From Actinacidiphila yeochonensis CN732 (GTDB lineage Bacteria; Actinomycetota; Actinomycetes; Streptomycetales; Streptomycetaceae), in NCBI RefSeq assembly GCF_000745345.1, contig NZ_JQNR01000005.1, forward strand, positions 4,092,001 to 4,156,000: a stretch of DNA of 64,000 nucleotides, in the 5' to 3' direction. The notes below the pieces were generated by a model, which worked only from the letters and a program-made list of their open reading frames with translations, made no database searches and was not told where the DNA came from. The translations under genes were made by a program, and so were the position numbers. The stretch's first letter is position 1. Every line of letters begins with the position of its first letter. Shown here one piece after another: positions 9,350 to 18,310 of the stretch.

Positions 9350-9730
9350 GCCGCGGGCCGCCGGAGACCGCGGCCACGGCGAAGGCCCGCCCGCCTGCCA
9401 CCGGCGCCCGCCGCGGGCCCCTCGCGCCGCCGCTCGCATCCGGACCGCCGTAACCGCCGTACCCGGCATCATATCTGACGGTCCGTCACATCACGCACCC
9501 GCCGTTGCCCGCGGCGGGTGCGCGGCCGTGCCCGCATCCGGAATCCGTGCTGTCGCGAGGATAGACGCCGCCGTAGCGCGTCTGTAACACTCTGCCAACA
9601 CGCCGCAAATATCTCGCAGATCATTGCTGGATCTGCTGAGGATCAGTGCAACTTCCACGGGCTCCATCCGCACGATTCCGATTGCGCACCGGTCCGGCCG
9701 TCGGCCGGGCCACGACCTCAAAGGGACGCC
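9350..9730. other. Intergenic: terminator and upstream region of GH87 gene
   Basis: No gene supported. A terminator is at 9494-9522. The part 9560-9720 is less GC-rich and contains short GATC-centred inverted repeats (around 9615-9640). It probably carries the regulated promoter of the glucanase. I found no dre or CebR-type palindrome in it. Confidence 0.5.
9494..9522 (+). terminator. Hairpin terminator after FUSC gene
   Basis: Perfect 11-bp inverted repeat CGCACCCGCCG (9494-9504) and CGGCGGGTGCG (9512-9522) with a 7-nt loop. Confidence 0.75.
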
Positions 9731-12700
9731 ATGAGACCCAAGCGGTCCATCACGCGGCTGGTGGCGGGGGTGACCGCGGCCGGCCTGCTGCTCCTGGGCG
9801 GACAGGCGCTGCCCGCGGCCGCCGCCGGCCGAACGGCCACGCCTGCCGGGGGAGCCGCCTCGGCCAGCAGTACGGACGGGAAGAACACCGCCGCGCATCT
9901 GAACGACGGCAAGCAGGACTCCTACTGGCAGAGCTCCGGCAAGGCGCTGCCGCAGTGGGCGCAGATCGACCTGGGCAAGGACCAGCTGGTCGACCAGGTG
10001 CGGCTGAAGGTGCCCGCCTCCTGGAACGCGCGCAGCGAGACGCTCGCCGTCCAGGGCAGCGAGGACGGCGCGCTGTTCGACACGATGGTGAGCTCGGCGA
10101 AGTACACCTTCACCCCGGCGCGCGGGAACACGGTCACGATCTCCTTCCCGGCGCAGAAGGCCCGCTACATACGGGCCGACGTGACGGCGAACTCGGCCGG
10201 CGGGACGGCCCAGCTCTCGGAGTTGACGGCGGTGCCGGCGGTCGACTCGACGGTCAACCTGGCCAAGGGCAAGACCACCTCCGAGTCGGGCCACAACGAC
10301 GTCTACCCGTCGGGGAACGCCGTCGACGGCGACGCGAACACGTACTGGGAGAGCACCAACAACGCCTTCCCGCAGTGGCTCCAGGTCGACCTCGGCAGCG
10401 CCACGGCCATCGACAAGGTGGTGCTGAAGCTGCCGCCGTCCACCGCGTGGGCGGCGCGCACGCAGACGCTCTCGGTGCAGGGCAGCGCCGACAACAAGAC
10501 GTTCTCCACCCTCGTCGCCTCCGCCGCGTACACCTTCGACCCGTCCAGCGGGAACACCGCGACGATCACCTTCAACTCCACCACCACCCGGTACGTGCGG
10601 CTGAACATCACCGCCAACACCGGCTGGCAGGCCGGCCAGGTCAGCGAGTTCGAGGTGTACGGGCCGACGACCGGCGACACCACCGCGCCCACCGCGCCGA
10701 CCGGCCTCGCCTACACCCAGCCGGCGTCCGGGCAGATCAAGCTGACCTGGAACGCCGCCACCGACGACACCGGCGTGACGGGCTACGACATCTACGCCAA
10801 CGGGACGCTGCGCACCTCGGTGGCCGGCACCGTGCTGACGTACACCGACAGCCAGCCCGACACGGCGACGGTGACCTACACCGTCAAGGCGCACGACGCC
10901 TCCGGAAACCAGTCCGCGGCGAGCAACTCCGTGACCCGCACCGGCTCCTCGGGCGACACGCAGCCGCCGTCCGCGCCGGCCGGCCTGGCGTACTCGCTGC
11001 CGGCGTCCGGGCAGATCAAGCTGACCTGGAGCGCGGCCAGCGACAACACCGCCGTCACCGGCTACGAGGTGTTCCGCAACGGGACCAAGGCGGCCACCAC
11101 CGACGGCACCACCCTCACCTGGACCGACAGCCAGCCCGACAGCGCCACCGTCTCGTACTACGTGCGGGCCGTGGACGCCGCCGGCAACGAGTCGGCCAGC
11201 AGCAACACCGTGACCCGCACCGGCACCGCGCCGCCGACCGGCACCAACCTGGCGCTGGGCAAGCCGATCACGGCCACCTCCACGGTGCAGACCTACGTGG
11301 CGGCCAACGCCGACGACGGCGACACCAGCACCTACTGGGAGGGCTCGGGCACCAGCTCGCTCACCGTCCAGCTGGGCTCGAACGTCGACACCAGCAGCGT
11401 GGTGGTCAAGCTCCCGCCGTCCACGGCCTGGGGGGCGCGCACCCAGACCATCCAGATCGACGGCCGTGAGCAGTCCGCGACGTCGTTCACCACCCTCTCC
11501 GCCGCCAAGAGCTACGGCTTCGACCCGGCGACCGGCAACTCGGTGACGATCCCGGTGACCGCGCGGGTCGCCGACGTGCGGCTGACCTTCAGCAACAACA
11601 CCGGCGCCGGCGGCGGCCAGGCCTCCGAGGTGCAGGTGATCGGCGTGCCCGGGCCCAACCCGGACCTCACCGTCAGCAGCCTCACCTCCTCGCCCGCGGC
11701 CCCGGTGGAGACCGACCCGGTCACCCTCACCGCCACGGTGCAGAACATCGGCACCAGCGCGTCCACCGCGACCACCGTCAACTTCTACCTGGGCACCGTG
11801 AAGGCCGGCAGCGCCAACGTCGGCGCCCTCGCGGCCGGCGCCAGCAGCACCGTCTCCCTCGCGATCGGCGCCGAGAACGCCGCCACCTACCAGGTGACGG
11901 CGAAGGTCGACGAGGCGAACACCGTCGTCGAGCAGAACGAGTCCAACAACTCCCTCACGTCCTCGCTCGTGGTCAAGCCGGTGAGCACCTCGGACCTGGT
12001 GCCCGTGGTCGCGTGGTCGCCGGGCAACCCCTCGGCCGGGCAGAACACCACCTTCACCGTGGCGCTGAAGAACCAGGGCACGGTCGACTCCGCGTCCGGC
12101 GCCCACGCCGTCACGGTCACGCTGCTCGACGCGACGTCCGGCAGCACGATCAAGACCCTCACCGGCTCCTACAGCGGGTCGATCGCCTCCGGGGCGACCA
12201 CCTCCCCTGTGAGCGTCGGCAGTTGGACGGCCGCCAACGGCAAGTACACGGTGAAGACCGTGGTCGCCGTGGACGGCAACGAGGTGTCCATCAAGCAGGC
12301 CAACAACACCGCCAGCCAATCCCTGTTCGTCGGCCGCGGCGCCAACATGCCCTACGACGCCTACGAGGCGGAGGACGGCACCGTCGGCGGCGGCGCCACC
12401 GTCCTCGGGCCCAACCGCACCATCGGCGACCCGGCGGGCGAGGCGTCCGGCCGCAAGGCGGTCCAGCTCAACGCCACCGGGCAGTACGTGCAGTGGACCA
12501 CCCGGGCGGCCACCAACACCCTGGTGACCCGCTTCAACATCCCCGACGGCACCGACTCGACCACCCTCGACATCTACGTCGACGGCACGTACCTCAAGCC
12601 CATCACGCTGACCTCGAAGTACGAGTGGCTGTACGGCGACGAGACCAGCCCCAACAACTCCGCGGGCTCCGGCGGACCGCGCCACATCTACGACGAGGCG

Positions 12701-14005
12701 AACGTCCAGCTGGGCACCACCGTGGCGGCCGGGCACACCATCCGGCTGGAGAAGGACGCGGCCAACACCTCGTCCTACTACAACATCGACTACGTCGACC
12801 TGGAGCAGGCCACCGCGGTGGCGAACCCGGACCCGACCAAGTACGTGGTCCCGGCCGGGTTCACCCAGCAGGACGTGCAGAACGCCCTGGACACCGCGCG
12901 GCAGGACACCACCAAGCTCGGCGTCTACCTGCCGGCCGGCGACTACCAGACCAGCAGCAAGCTCACCGTCTACGGCCGGGCCGTCAAGGTGGTCGGCGCC
13001 GGACCGTGGTTCACCCGGTTCTTCACCCCGCAGGGCCAGGAGAACACCGACGGCGGCTTCTCCGTGCAGTCCACCGCCAACGGGTCGACCTTCACCGGGT
13101 TCGCCTTCTTCGGCAACTACACCAGCCGGATCGACGGCCCCGGCAAGGTCTTCGACCTCAACGGCGTCGCCAACCTGACCGTGGACAACCTCTGGATCGA
13201 GCACATGATCTGCGGCGTGTGGGCCACGAACGTGGACAACTCCTCGTTCACCAACCTGCGCATCCGCGACACCTTCGCCGACGGCGTCAACCTCACCAAC
13301 GGCAGCACCGGCAACACCGTCAGCAACGACGAGGCCCGCAGCACCGGTGACGACTCCTTCGCGCTCTTCCCCGCCATCGACAACCACAACGAGCAGGAGA
13401 CCGGCAACACCTTCTCCAACCTGAGCGTGCAGACCGTGTGGCGCGCGGCGGGCCTGGCGGTCTACGGCGGCGGCGGCAACACCTTCAGCAACCTCTACAT
13501 CGCCGACAGCCTCACCTACCCGGGCATCACCGTCGGGTCGCTCGCCTTCGGCGGCATCCCGGCGCTCGGCTTCGAGTCCTCGCCGCAGACCACGTTCTCC
13601 AACATCACCCTGGCCCGCGACGGCGGCCACTTCTGGGGGGGCCAGGTCTTCCCGGCGCTGTGGCTGTACTCCGCCGAGTTCGCCTTCCAGGGCATCCGGA
13701 TATCCGACGTCGACATCAGCGACCCGACGTACTCCGGCGTGATGTTCCAGACCAAGTGGAACGGCAGCACCCCGCTGAACCCGATCACCGACACCGTCAT
13801 CACCGACCTGAGCGTCACCGGCGCCCACAAGAGCGGTGACACCTACGACGCCAAGTCCGGCTACGGCCTGTGGGCCAACCCGCAGCCCGAGTCCGGGCAG
13901 GGACCGGCGGACGGCTCGGTGACGATCAACGGGCTGCACGAGAGCGACAACTCGGTGGACATCGAGAACACCACGTCCACCTTCACCATCAACGTCCAGA
14001 ACTAG
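9731..14005 (+). CDS. Secreted multidomain GH87-like alpha-1,3-glucanase (mycodextranase family)
   Basis: Protein of 1424 aa, the largest plausible gene here. Order: signal peptide (1-33, ending PAAAAG), two discoidin/F5-8C modules (about 40-175 and 175-315), two FN3 domains (about 320-405 and 410-500), a third discoidin-like module (about 505-640), two CARDB repeats (about 645-865), a CBM6/35-like module opening with YDAYEAEDGT (about 875-1025), and a C-terminal right-handed beta-helix (about 1030-1424). In the helix, Asp in FADGVN (about 1184) and Asp-Asp in GDDSFAL (about 1207-1208) match the spacing of the three catalytic aspartates I recall for Paenibacillus GH87 alpha-1,3-glucanase. It probably cleaves alpha-1,3-glucan of fungal walls outside the cell. 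The ATG at 9731 precedes the signal peptide; AAAGGGA is upstream. The next gene is a chitinase in the same direction. Confidence 0.85.
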   Translation: MRPKRSITRLVAGVTAAGLLLLGGQALPAAAAGRTATPAGGAASASSTDGKNTAAHLNDGKQDSYWQSSGKALPQWAQIDLGKDQLVDQVRLKVPASWNARSETLAVQGSEDGALFDTMVSSAKYTFTPARGNTVTISFPAQKARYIRADVTANSAGGTAQLSELTAVPAVDSTVNLAKGKTTSESGHNDVYPSGNAVDGDANTYWESTNNAFPQWLQVDLGSATAIDKVVLKLPPSTAWAARTQTLSVQGSADNKTFSTLVASAAYTFDPSSGNTATITFNSTTTRYVRLNITANTGWQAGQVSEFEVYGPTTGDTTAPTAPTGLAYTQPASGQIKLTWNAATDDTGVTGYDIYANGTLRTSVAGTVLTYTDSQPDTATVTYTVKAHDASGNQSAASNSVTRTGSSGDTQPPSAPAGLAYSLPASGQIKLTWSAASDNTAVTGYEVFRNGTKAATTDGTTLTWTDSQPDSATVSYYVRAVDAAGNESASSNTVTRTGTAPPTGTNLALGKPITATSTVQTYVAANADDGDTSTYWEGSGTSSLTVQLGSNVDTSSVVVKLPPSTAWGARTQTIQIDGREQSATSFTTLSAAKSYGFDPATGNSVTIPVTARVADVRLTFSNNTGAGGGQASEVQVIGVPGPNPDLTVSSLTSSPAAPVETDPVTLTATVQNIGTSASTATTVNFYLGTVKAGSANVGALAAGASSTVSLAIGAENAATYQVTAKVDEANTVVEQNESNNSLTSSLVVKPVSTSDLVPVVAWSPGNPSAGQNTTFTVALKNQGTVDSASGAHAVTVTLLDATSGSTIKTLTGSYSGSIASGATTSPVSVGSWTAANGKYTVKTVVAVDGNEVSIKQANNTASQSLFVGRGANMPYDAYEAEDGTVGGGATVLGPNRTIGDPAGEASGRKAVQLNATGQYVQWTTRAATNTLVTRFNIPDGTDSTTLDIYVDGTYLKPITLTSKYEWLYGDETSPNNSAGSGGPRHIYDEANVQLGTTVAAGHTIRLEKDAANTSSYYNIDYVDLEQATAVANPDPTKYVVPAGFTQQDVQNALDTARQDTTKLGVYLPAGDYQTSSKLTVYGRAVKVVGAGPWFTRFFTPQGQENTDGGFSVQSTANGSTFTGFAFFGNYTSRIDGPGKVFDLNGVANLTVDNLWIEHMICGVWATNVDNSSFTNLRIRDTFADGVNLTNGSTGNTVSNDEARSTGDDSFALFPAIDNHNEQETGNTFSNLSVQTVWRAAGLAVYGGGGNTFSNLYIADSLTYPGITVGSLAFGGIPALGFESSPQTTFSNITLARDGGHFWGGQVFPALWLYSAEFAFQGIRISDVDISDPTYSGVMFQTKWNGSTPLNPITDTVITDLSVTGAHKSGDTYDAKSGYGLWANPQPESGQGPADGSVTINGLHESDNSVDIENTTSTFTINVQN

Positions 14006-14120
14006 CGGCGGCCAGAAGGGCGGTGGGCGTCCCGGCAGCGTTTACGCCGGGGCGCCGTACCGCCGCAAGGCTGCCCCGACCTGCGAGGCGTTCTGGCCGG
14101 ATGATCCAACTCGACACTTT

Positions 14121-14153
14121 CGGGCCCGCGTTCACCCTTCGAACGCGGGCCCG
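14121..14153 (+). terminator. Hairpin terminator after GH87 gene
   Basis: Perfect 13-bp inverted repeat: CGGGCCCGCGTTC (14121-14133), 7-nt loop, GAACGCGGGCCCG (14141-14153). Its arm contains the same GCGTTCACC string found in the operator-like palindromes at 14191 and 41602. Confidence 0.8.
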
Positions 14154-14190
14154 TCCCGGTTGCGCTGATCAGCGCCGGGCGGTGCGGAGC

Positions 14191-14209
14191 GCGTTCACCC
14201 GATGAACGC
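14191..14209. promoter_or_regulatory. Operator-like palindrome upstream of chitinase
   Basis: GCGTTCACCCGATGAACGC has 7-bp arms (GCGTTCA/TGAACGC) and a 5-bp centre and ends 6 nt before a TTGACG -35 box. A nearly identical element precedes the GH12 gene at 41602-41620. The regulator is unknown. Confidence 0.55.
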
Positions 14210-14215
14210 GGGGTC

Positions 14216-14244
14216 TTGACGGCCTATTGGTCTAGTCCTACCGT
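14216..14244 (+). promoter_or_regulatory. Chitinase promoter with DasR-responsive element (dre)
   Basis: A -35 box TTGACG (14216-14221) and a -10 candidate TACCGT (14239-14244) are 17 bp apart. In the spacer, TGGTCTAGTCCT (14228-14239) matches 10 of 12 positions of the dre core TGGTCTAGACCA bound by DasR, the GlcNAc-responsive GntR repressor of streptomycete chitin genes. Binding there would block the promoter. The matches are seen; DasR control is inferred. Confidence 0.75.
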
Positions 14245-14332
14245 CACCGATGCGTCCGACAGTCACGTCGGCGTCCCGCGTTCATTCCTGTGAATGGACG
14301 CGGTCTGGCTGTCCGTCACGGAAGGCCCCCCC

Positions 14333-15832
14333 ATGCAGCCCTCCAAGGAACCGCTCACCGCGTCGCCGGCCCGCCCCACCCGCTCCGCCACGCACCGGCC
14401 CCGGCTGAAGACGCTGGGCGCCCTGCTGGCCACCCCCGTGCTGGCCGCGGGCGCGCTGCTCGCCGCCGGCGGCACCGCCCACGCTGCGGCCAACGCCGGC
14501 CCGGGCTTCCCCACCCAGTACGCCGCCCCCTACGCCGAGGTGTGGAACTCGCCCTCGGCGCTGACCACCGTGCGCAACGCCACGGGCCTGAAGTACTTCA
14601 CCCTCGCCTTCGTCATCGACGGCGGCGGCTGCAACGCCACGTTCAACGGCGACACCTCCATCACCGACAGCAGCTGGACCTCCGCGATCAACAGCCTGCG
14701 CGCGGCCGGCGGCGACGTCATCGCCTCCTTCGGCGGCGCCTCCGGCACCGAGGAGGCCCTGGCCTGTACGTCCGTCTCCAGCCTGGAGACGCAGTACAAG
14801 CGGGTCATCGACGGGCTCAACCTCACCCGGCTGGACTTCGACATCGAAGGCAGCGCGCTGGACAACACCACCGCCAACGACCGCCGCAACCAGGCGCTGG
14901 CCGACCTCCAGAGCCAGTACGCCGCGCAGGGCAAGAAGCTCGACATCGACTACACCCTGCCGGTGGACACCACCGGACTGGAGTCCAACGCGATCAGCCT
15001 GCTGAACAACGCCAAGAGCCACAACCTGAACGTCAACCTGGTCAACATCATGACCATGGACTACGGGCCCACCACCGACATGGGCAACGCCGCCATCTCC
15101 GCCGCCCAGGGCCTGCACACCCAGCTCGGCCAGATCTGGACCGGCAAGACCTCCGCGCAGCTGTGGGCGATGGAGGGCAACACCCCGATGATCGGAGTCA
15201 ACGACTCCACCAACGAGGTGTTCTCCACCTCCGACGCCACCGACCTGGCCAACTTCGCCAAGACCAACGGCATCCAGGAGCTGTCCTTCTGGTCCCTCGG
15301 CCGCGACTCGGCCTGCTCCAGCACCGGCACCCTCTCCGACTCCTGCAGTGGAACCCCCCAGTCGGCCTGGCAGTTCTCCAGCACCTTCAACTCCATCACC
15401 GGCACCAGCTCCGGCGGGGGCGGCACCACCCCGCCGTCCGGCGGCGCCACCGGCCCCATCCAGTCCGGCTACGCCGGCAAGTGCGTGGACGTCGCCGCCG
15501 CCGGCACCGCCAACGGCACCGCCGTCCAGCTGTACGACTGCAACGGCACCAACGCGCAGAGCTGGACGGTCGGTTCGGACGGCACACTGCGGGCGCTGGG
15601 CAAGTGCATGGACGTCACCTCCGCCGGCACCGCCAACGGCACGCAGGTCCAGCTGTACGACTGCAACGGCACGGCGGCGCAGGCGTGGCAGAAGGGCTCC
15701 GGCAACACCCTGGTCAACACCGGCTCCGGCCGGTGCCTGGACGCCACCGGACCCAGCTCGGCCAACGGCACCCGGCTGCAGATCTGGGACTGCTTCGGCG
15801 GCAGCAACCAGCAGTGGACGCTCCCGTCCTGA
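14333..15832 (+). CDS. Secreted GH18 chitinase with ricin-type lectin domain
   Basis: Protein of 499 aa. The ATG at 14333 is chosen because GGAAGG (14320-14325) is 7 nt upstream; an ATG 13 codons earlier has no ribosome binding site. Signal peptide about 1-44 (ending GTAHAA). GH18 barrel about 50-345 with the catalytic LDFDIEG motif (about 167-173; Glu172 the expected acid) and FGGASG upstream. A Gly/Thr/Pro linker (about 355-378) leads to a ricin B-type beta-trefoil (about 380-499) with repeated QLYDCNGT and QIWDCFGG motifs, likely for glycan binding. It hydrolyses chitin outside the cell. Upstream sequence carries a dre site, so induction by chitin breakdown products through DasR is likely. 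Confidence 0.93.
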   Translation: MQPSKEPLTASPARPTRSATHRPRLKTLGALLATPVLAAGALLAAGGTAHAAANAGPGFPTQYAAPYAEVWNSPSALTTVRNATGLKYFTLAFVIDGGGCNATFNGDTSITDSSWTSAINSLRAAGGDVIASFGGASGTEEALACTSVSSLETQYKRVIDGLNLTRLDFDIEGSALDNTTANDRRNQALADLQSQYAAQGKKLDIDYTLPVDTTGLESNAISLLNNAKSHNLNVNLVNIMTMDYGPTTDMGNAAISAAQGLHTQLGQIWTGKTSAQLWAMEGNTPMIGVNDSTNEVFSTSDATDLANFAKTNGIQELSFWSLGRDSACSSTGTLSDSCSGTPQSAWQFSSTFNSITGTSSGGGGTTPPSGGATGPIQSGYAGKCVDVAAAGTANGTAVQLYDCNGTNAQSWTVGSDGTLRALGKCMDVTSAGTANGTQVQLYDCNGTAAQAWQKGSGNTLVNTGSGRCLDATGPSSANGTRLQIWDCFGGSNQQWTLPS

Positions 15833-15903
15833 CCCGGCGCGAGGTCCCGGTCGGGGTCCGCTCCGGTCCGGAACCGCCCAGCCCCCGATCCGGCCGGGCC
15901 TGG

Positions 15904-15947
15904 CCTGACCCGGGCTGGTCCTGACCCGGGCTGGTCCTGACCCGGGC
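15904..15947. repeat. 16-bp tandem repeat downstream of chitinase
   Basis: CCTGACCCGGGCTGGT occurs at 15904-15919 and 15920-15935 with a 12-bp partial third copy. It lies about 70 bp after the chitinase stop. Each unit contains the palindrome CCCGGG and may help terminate transcription. Confidence 0.85.
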
Positions 15948-16087
15948 CCGGCTCCGGCTCCCGTGGCGGCCGGAGCCGCGCGCCGCGCGCGGTATCGGCC
16001 CGGGAAACGGGTAAGGCTGGTCCGCGGGCGCCCGACGGGTGCCCGCGGACCACGACCGAGACCCCGACCGCGGTAGGGAGCTGCCCG

Positions 16088-16600
16088 ATGAACACCGCCG
16101 AACTGCTCGCCGACGCCTACGGCCGTATCCAGGAGGCCGTCCACGAGGCCGTCGACGACCTCTCAGCGGAGGAGCTGTCCTGGCGGCCGGACGAGGGCGG
16201 CAACTCCGTCGCCTGGCTCGTCTGGCACCTCACCCGGGTGCAGGACGACCACGTCGCCGATGTCGCCGGCCGTGAGCAGCTGTGGACCGCCGACGGCTGG
16301 CGGGACCGCTTCGGCCTGCCCTTCCGCCCCTCCGTCATCGGCTACGGGCAGTCCGCCGCGCAGGCGGCCAAGGTGCGGGTGGACGACCCCGCGCTGCTCA
16401 CCGGCTACTACGACGCCGTCCACGAGGCCACCCTCGGCTACGTCGCCGGCCTGGCCGACGGCGATCTCGACGTGATCGTGGACGAGCGCTGGGACCCGCC
16501 GGTCACCCTCGGCGTCCGCCTGCTCAGCGTGGTCAACGACGACCTCCAGCACGCCGGCCAGGCCGCCTACGTCCGGGGCCTGCTCCTGCGCCGCCGCTGA
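16088..16600 (+). CDS. DinB-like / DUF664 protein (putative mycothiol-dependent transferase fold)
   Basis: Protein of 170 aa with a four-helix DinB fold. Conserved features include LSAEELSWRP, a histidine in VWHLTRVQDDH (about 49-59) and a late histidine in LQHAGQAAYVRG (about 155-166). Such histidines bind a metal, and actinobacterial members are often linked to mycothiol-dependent reactions; the actual reaction is unknown. The ATG at 16088 follows GGTAGGGAG. It is convergent with the glyoxalase-fold gene downstream. Confidence 0.85.
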   Translation: MNTAELLADAYGRIQEAVHEAVDDLSAEELSWRPDEGGNSVAWLVWHLTRVQDDHVADVAGREQLWTADGWRDRFGLPFRPSVIGYGQSAAQAAKVRVDDPALLTGYYDAVHEATLGYVAGLADGDLDVIVDERWDPPVTLGVRLLSVVNDDLQHAGQAAYVRGLLLRRR

Positions 16601-16662
16601 GCCCGGGCACCCCGGGCACCCCGGGGCAGCGGGACCGCCCGCCGCGCCCGGCCGGGCACGGC

Positions 16663-17067
16663 CTACCGCCGGCGGTCCTGCCTCCCGATGGCCTCGGGGG
16701 TGACGGGCGTGAAGAAGTTGACCAGGTTCCCGTCGGGGTCGCGGAGGAGGGCGGAGCGGTTGCCCCACGGCATCGTCGTCGGCTTCTGGACGAACTCCTG
16801 TCCGAGGGCGGCCAGGCGCTCGTACTCGGCGTCGACGTCGGAGACGCGGAACTCGATGATCACGCTGCGGTTGGCCGCCGGCTCGGCGGAGCCCGCGCCG
16901 AAGAGCGCTACGGTGCGCTCGCCCGCCACCGCCAGGGTGCCCGAAGCCGTCACGAGTTCGGCGAAGTCGGGCGTCGACCAGGCCGCGGAGGCCGCGGTGG
17001 CCTGCTCGTAGAAGGCGACGAGGCGGGCGACGTCGCCGGTGATCACACGGATCGAGGTGAAGTTCAC
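16663..17067 (-). CDS. VOC / glyoxalase-fold protein
   Basis: Protein of 134 aa from a GTG at 17067, preceded by AGGAGAG 8 nt away. It has the two-module vicinal-oxygen-chelate layout: an opening strand FTSIRVITGDV, the FRVSDVDAEYERL helix start and the hallmark RDPDGNLVNFF near residues 109-119. Related proteins are dioxygenases, glyoxalases or resistance proteins, and the substrate is not evident. It is divergent from the WYL regulator gene with about 117 bp between them, so that regulator may control it. The open frame continuing upstream over the regulator is an antisense shadow. Confidence 0.9.
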   Translation of the reverse strand: MNFTSIRVITGDVARLVAFYEQATAASAAWSTPDFAELVTASGTLAVAGERTVALFGAGSAEPAANRSVIIEFRVSDVDAEYERLAALGQEFVQKPTTMPWGNRSALLRDPDGNLVNFFTPVTPEAIGRQDRRR

Positions 17068-17140
17068 GAGGGGTTCTCTCCTGCCGGGAACGGTGCCGGG
17101 CCGGCACCGGACGGTGGGTACGCCTCGCACGCTACGGCCG

Positions 17141-17165
17141 ATACCGGACAGGTTCCGCCCGGTAT
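17141..17165. promoter_or_regulatory. Inverted repeat between VOC and WYL regulator genes
   Basis: ATACCGG (17141-17147) and CCGGTAT (17159-17165) form perfect 7-bp arms with an 11-bp gap. It lies in the divergent intergenic region right before the WYL start and is a natural candidate for that regulator's operator. Confidence 0.5.
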
Positions 17166-17184
17166 GCAGGGCAGAATTTCGGAT

Positions 17185-18270
17185 ATGACGACCTCGTCGA
17201 CGACCCGGCTGCTCGCGTTGCTGGAGATCCTTCAGAGCGGCGGCACCCGCACCGTCCCGGATCTGGCCGCGCGCCTCGGCGTCGACGAGCGCACCGTGCG
17301 CCGCTACGCGAGCCGGCTGCGCGACCTCGGAGTGCCCGTCGACCCGGTCCGCGGCCGGTACGGCGGCTACCGGCTCGCACCGGGCTACCGGATGCCGCCG
17401 CTGATGCTCACCGACGAGGAGGCCCTCGCCCTGCTGCTCGGCCTCCAGGCCGCGCAGCGGGCCGGGCTGGTCACGAGGTCGGCCGCGGCGGGGGAGAGCG
17501 CGGCGGCGAAACTGCGGCGGGTGCTGCCCAAGGCGCTGGGCCGGCGGTTGGAGGCGCTGCTGGACACGGTCGGCTTCACCGAGCGGCCCCGTCCCGCCGC
17601 GGCCCCCGAGACGGAGGTGCTGCTCGCACTCGCCGAGGCCGCGCGCGACCAGCGCCCGGTGGTGATCGGCTACACCGACCGAGCGGGTCGCGCCAGCGAG
17701 CGCACCGTCCGGCCGTACGGCCTCGTGGCGCACTCCGGGCGCTGGTACCTGACCGGCGCCGACCCCGCCGCGGGCGAAGGGGAGGTGCGCACCTTCCGGC
17801 TGGACCGGATCACGGCCGTGACACAGGGGACCGGCTCCTTCGCCGTACCGCCCGGCTTCGACCCGGTGGCCGCGGTGCTGGACGGACTGGCGCGGACGCC
17901 GTGGACCCACGACGTCCGGGTGCGGGTGCAAGCCGACGCCGACCACGTCCGGCGCCGTCTCCCGGCCGGCGTCGCCACGGTGACCCCGGTCCCCGGCGGG
18001 GCCGCGCCCGGAGCCGCCGGGGCCGAGGAGGGTCCCGGCGGGGCCGCGGCGGCGGACGGGCCGGCCGGGTGGGTGCAGGTCCGGGTCCGGGCCGAGCGGC
18101 TGGACTGGCTCCCCGGCGTCCTGGCCGGCCTGGACCGCCCCTTCGTCGTCGAACGCCCGGCGGAGCTGCGTGCTCTCGTACGGGCGCTGGCCCGCCGGCT
18201 CGACGGGTACGCCGCAGAGCCGGAGCCGCCGTCGGACGGGGAGCCGCCACCGGGCCGGGCACCGGCCTGA
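17185..18270 (+). CDS. WYL-domain transcriptional regulator (HTH-11 type)
   Basis: Protein of 361 aa. An N-terminal winged helix-turn-helix (about 1-62, with LAARLGVDERTVRRYASRL) is followed by a helical linker and a WYL domain (about 150-235, RWYLTGAD and the FRLDRI motif) with a C-terminal WCX-like region (about 245-340). WYL domains bind nucleic acid or small ligands and regulate transcription. The ATG at 17185 fits family N-termini; an in-frame ATG at 17164 is possible but would overlap the inverted repeat. Neither has a clear Shine-Dalgarno, so a leaderless transcript is possible. It likely regulates itself and the divergent VOC gene. Confidence 0.88.
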   Translation: MTTSSTTRLLALLEILQSGGTRTVPDLAARLGVDERTVRRYASRLRDLGVPVDPVRGRYGGYRLAPGYRMPPLMLTDEEALALLLGLQAAQRAGLVTRSAAAGESAAAKLRRVLPKALGRRLEALLDTVGFTERPRPAAAPETEVLLALAEAARDQRPVVIGYTDRAGRASERTVRPYGLVAHSGRWYLTGADPAAGEGEVRTFRLDRITAVTQGTGSFAVPPGFDPVAAVLDGLARTPWTHDVRVRVQADADHVRRRLPAGVATVTPVPGGAAPGAAGAEEGPGGAAAADGPAGWVQVRVRAERLDWLPGVLAGLDRPFVVERPAELRALVRALARRLDGYAAEPEPPSDGEPPPGRAPA

Positions 18271-18286
18271 CGCCCGGTCCGGTGCC
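18258..18286. terminator. Hairpin between convergent WYL and lspA genes
   Basis: GGCACCGG (18258-18265) and CCGGTGCC (18279-18286) form an 8-bp stem across the stop codon of the regulator. Confidence 0.45.
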
Positions 18287-18310
18287 GCTCCCGCCGCCGC
18301 GGGGGCCGCC

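Larger units (their letters stand above)
14006..14332. other. Intergenic regulatory region before chitinase
   Basis: Contains a terminator (14121-14153), a palindrome (14191-14209) and a promoter with a DasR-like operator (14216-14244), each listed separately. No gene lies here. Confidence 0.7.

Noticed and set aside
9491..13939. 1482-codon open frame antisense to the GH87 gene
   Set aside because: It mirrors the glucanase, is Val/Gly/Arg-biased, has no domain or ribosome binding site, and arises from GC-biased third positions.
16282..18270. 662-codon frame covering the DinB, VOC and WYL region
   Set aside because: Only its last 362 codons encode the WYL regulator; the earlier part is antisense to the VOC gene and out of frame with the DinB gene.
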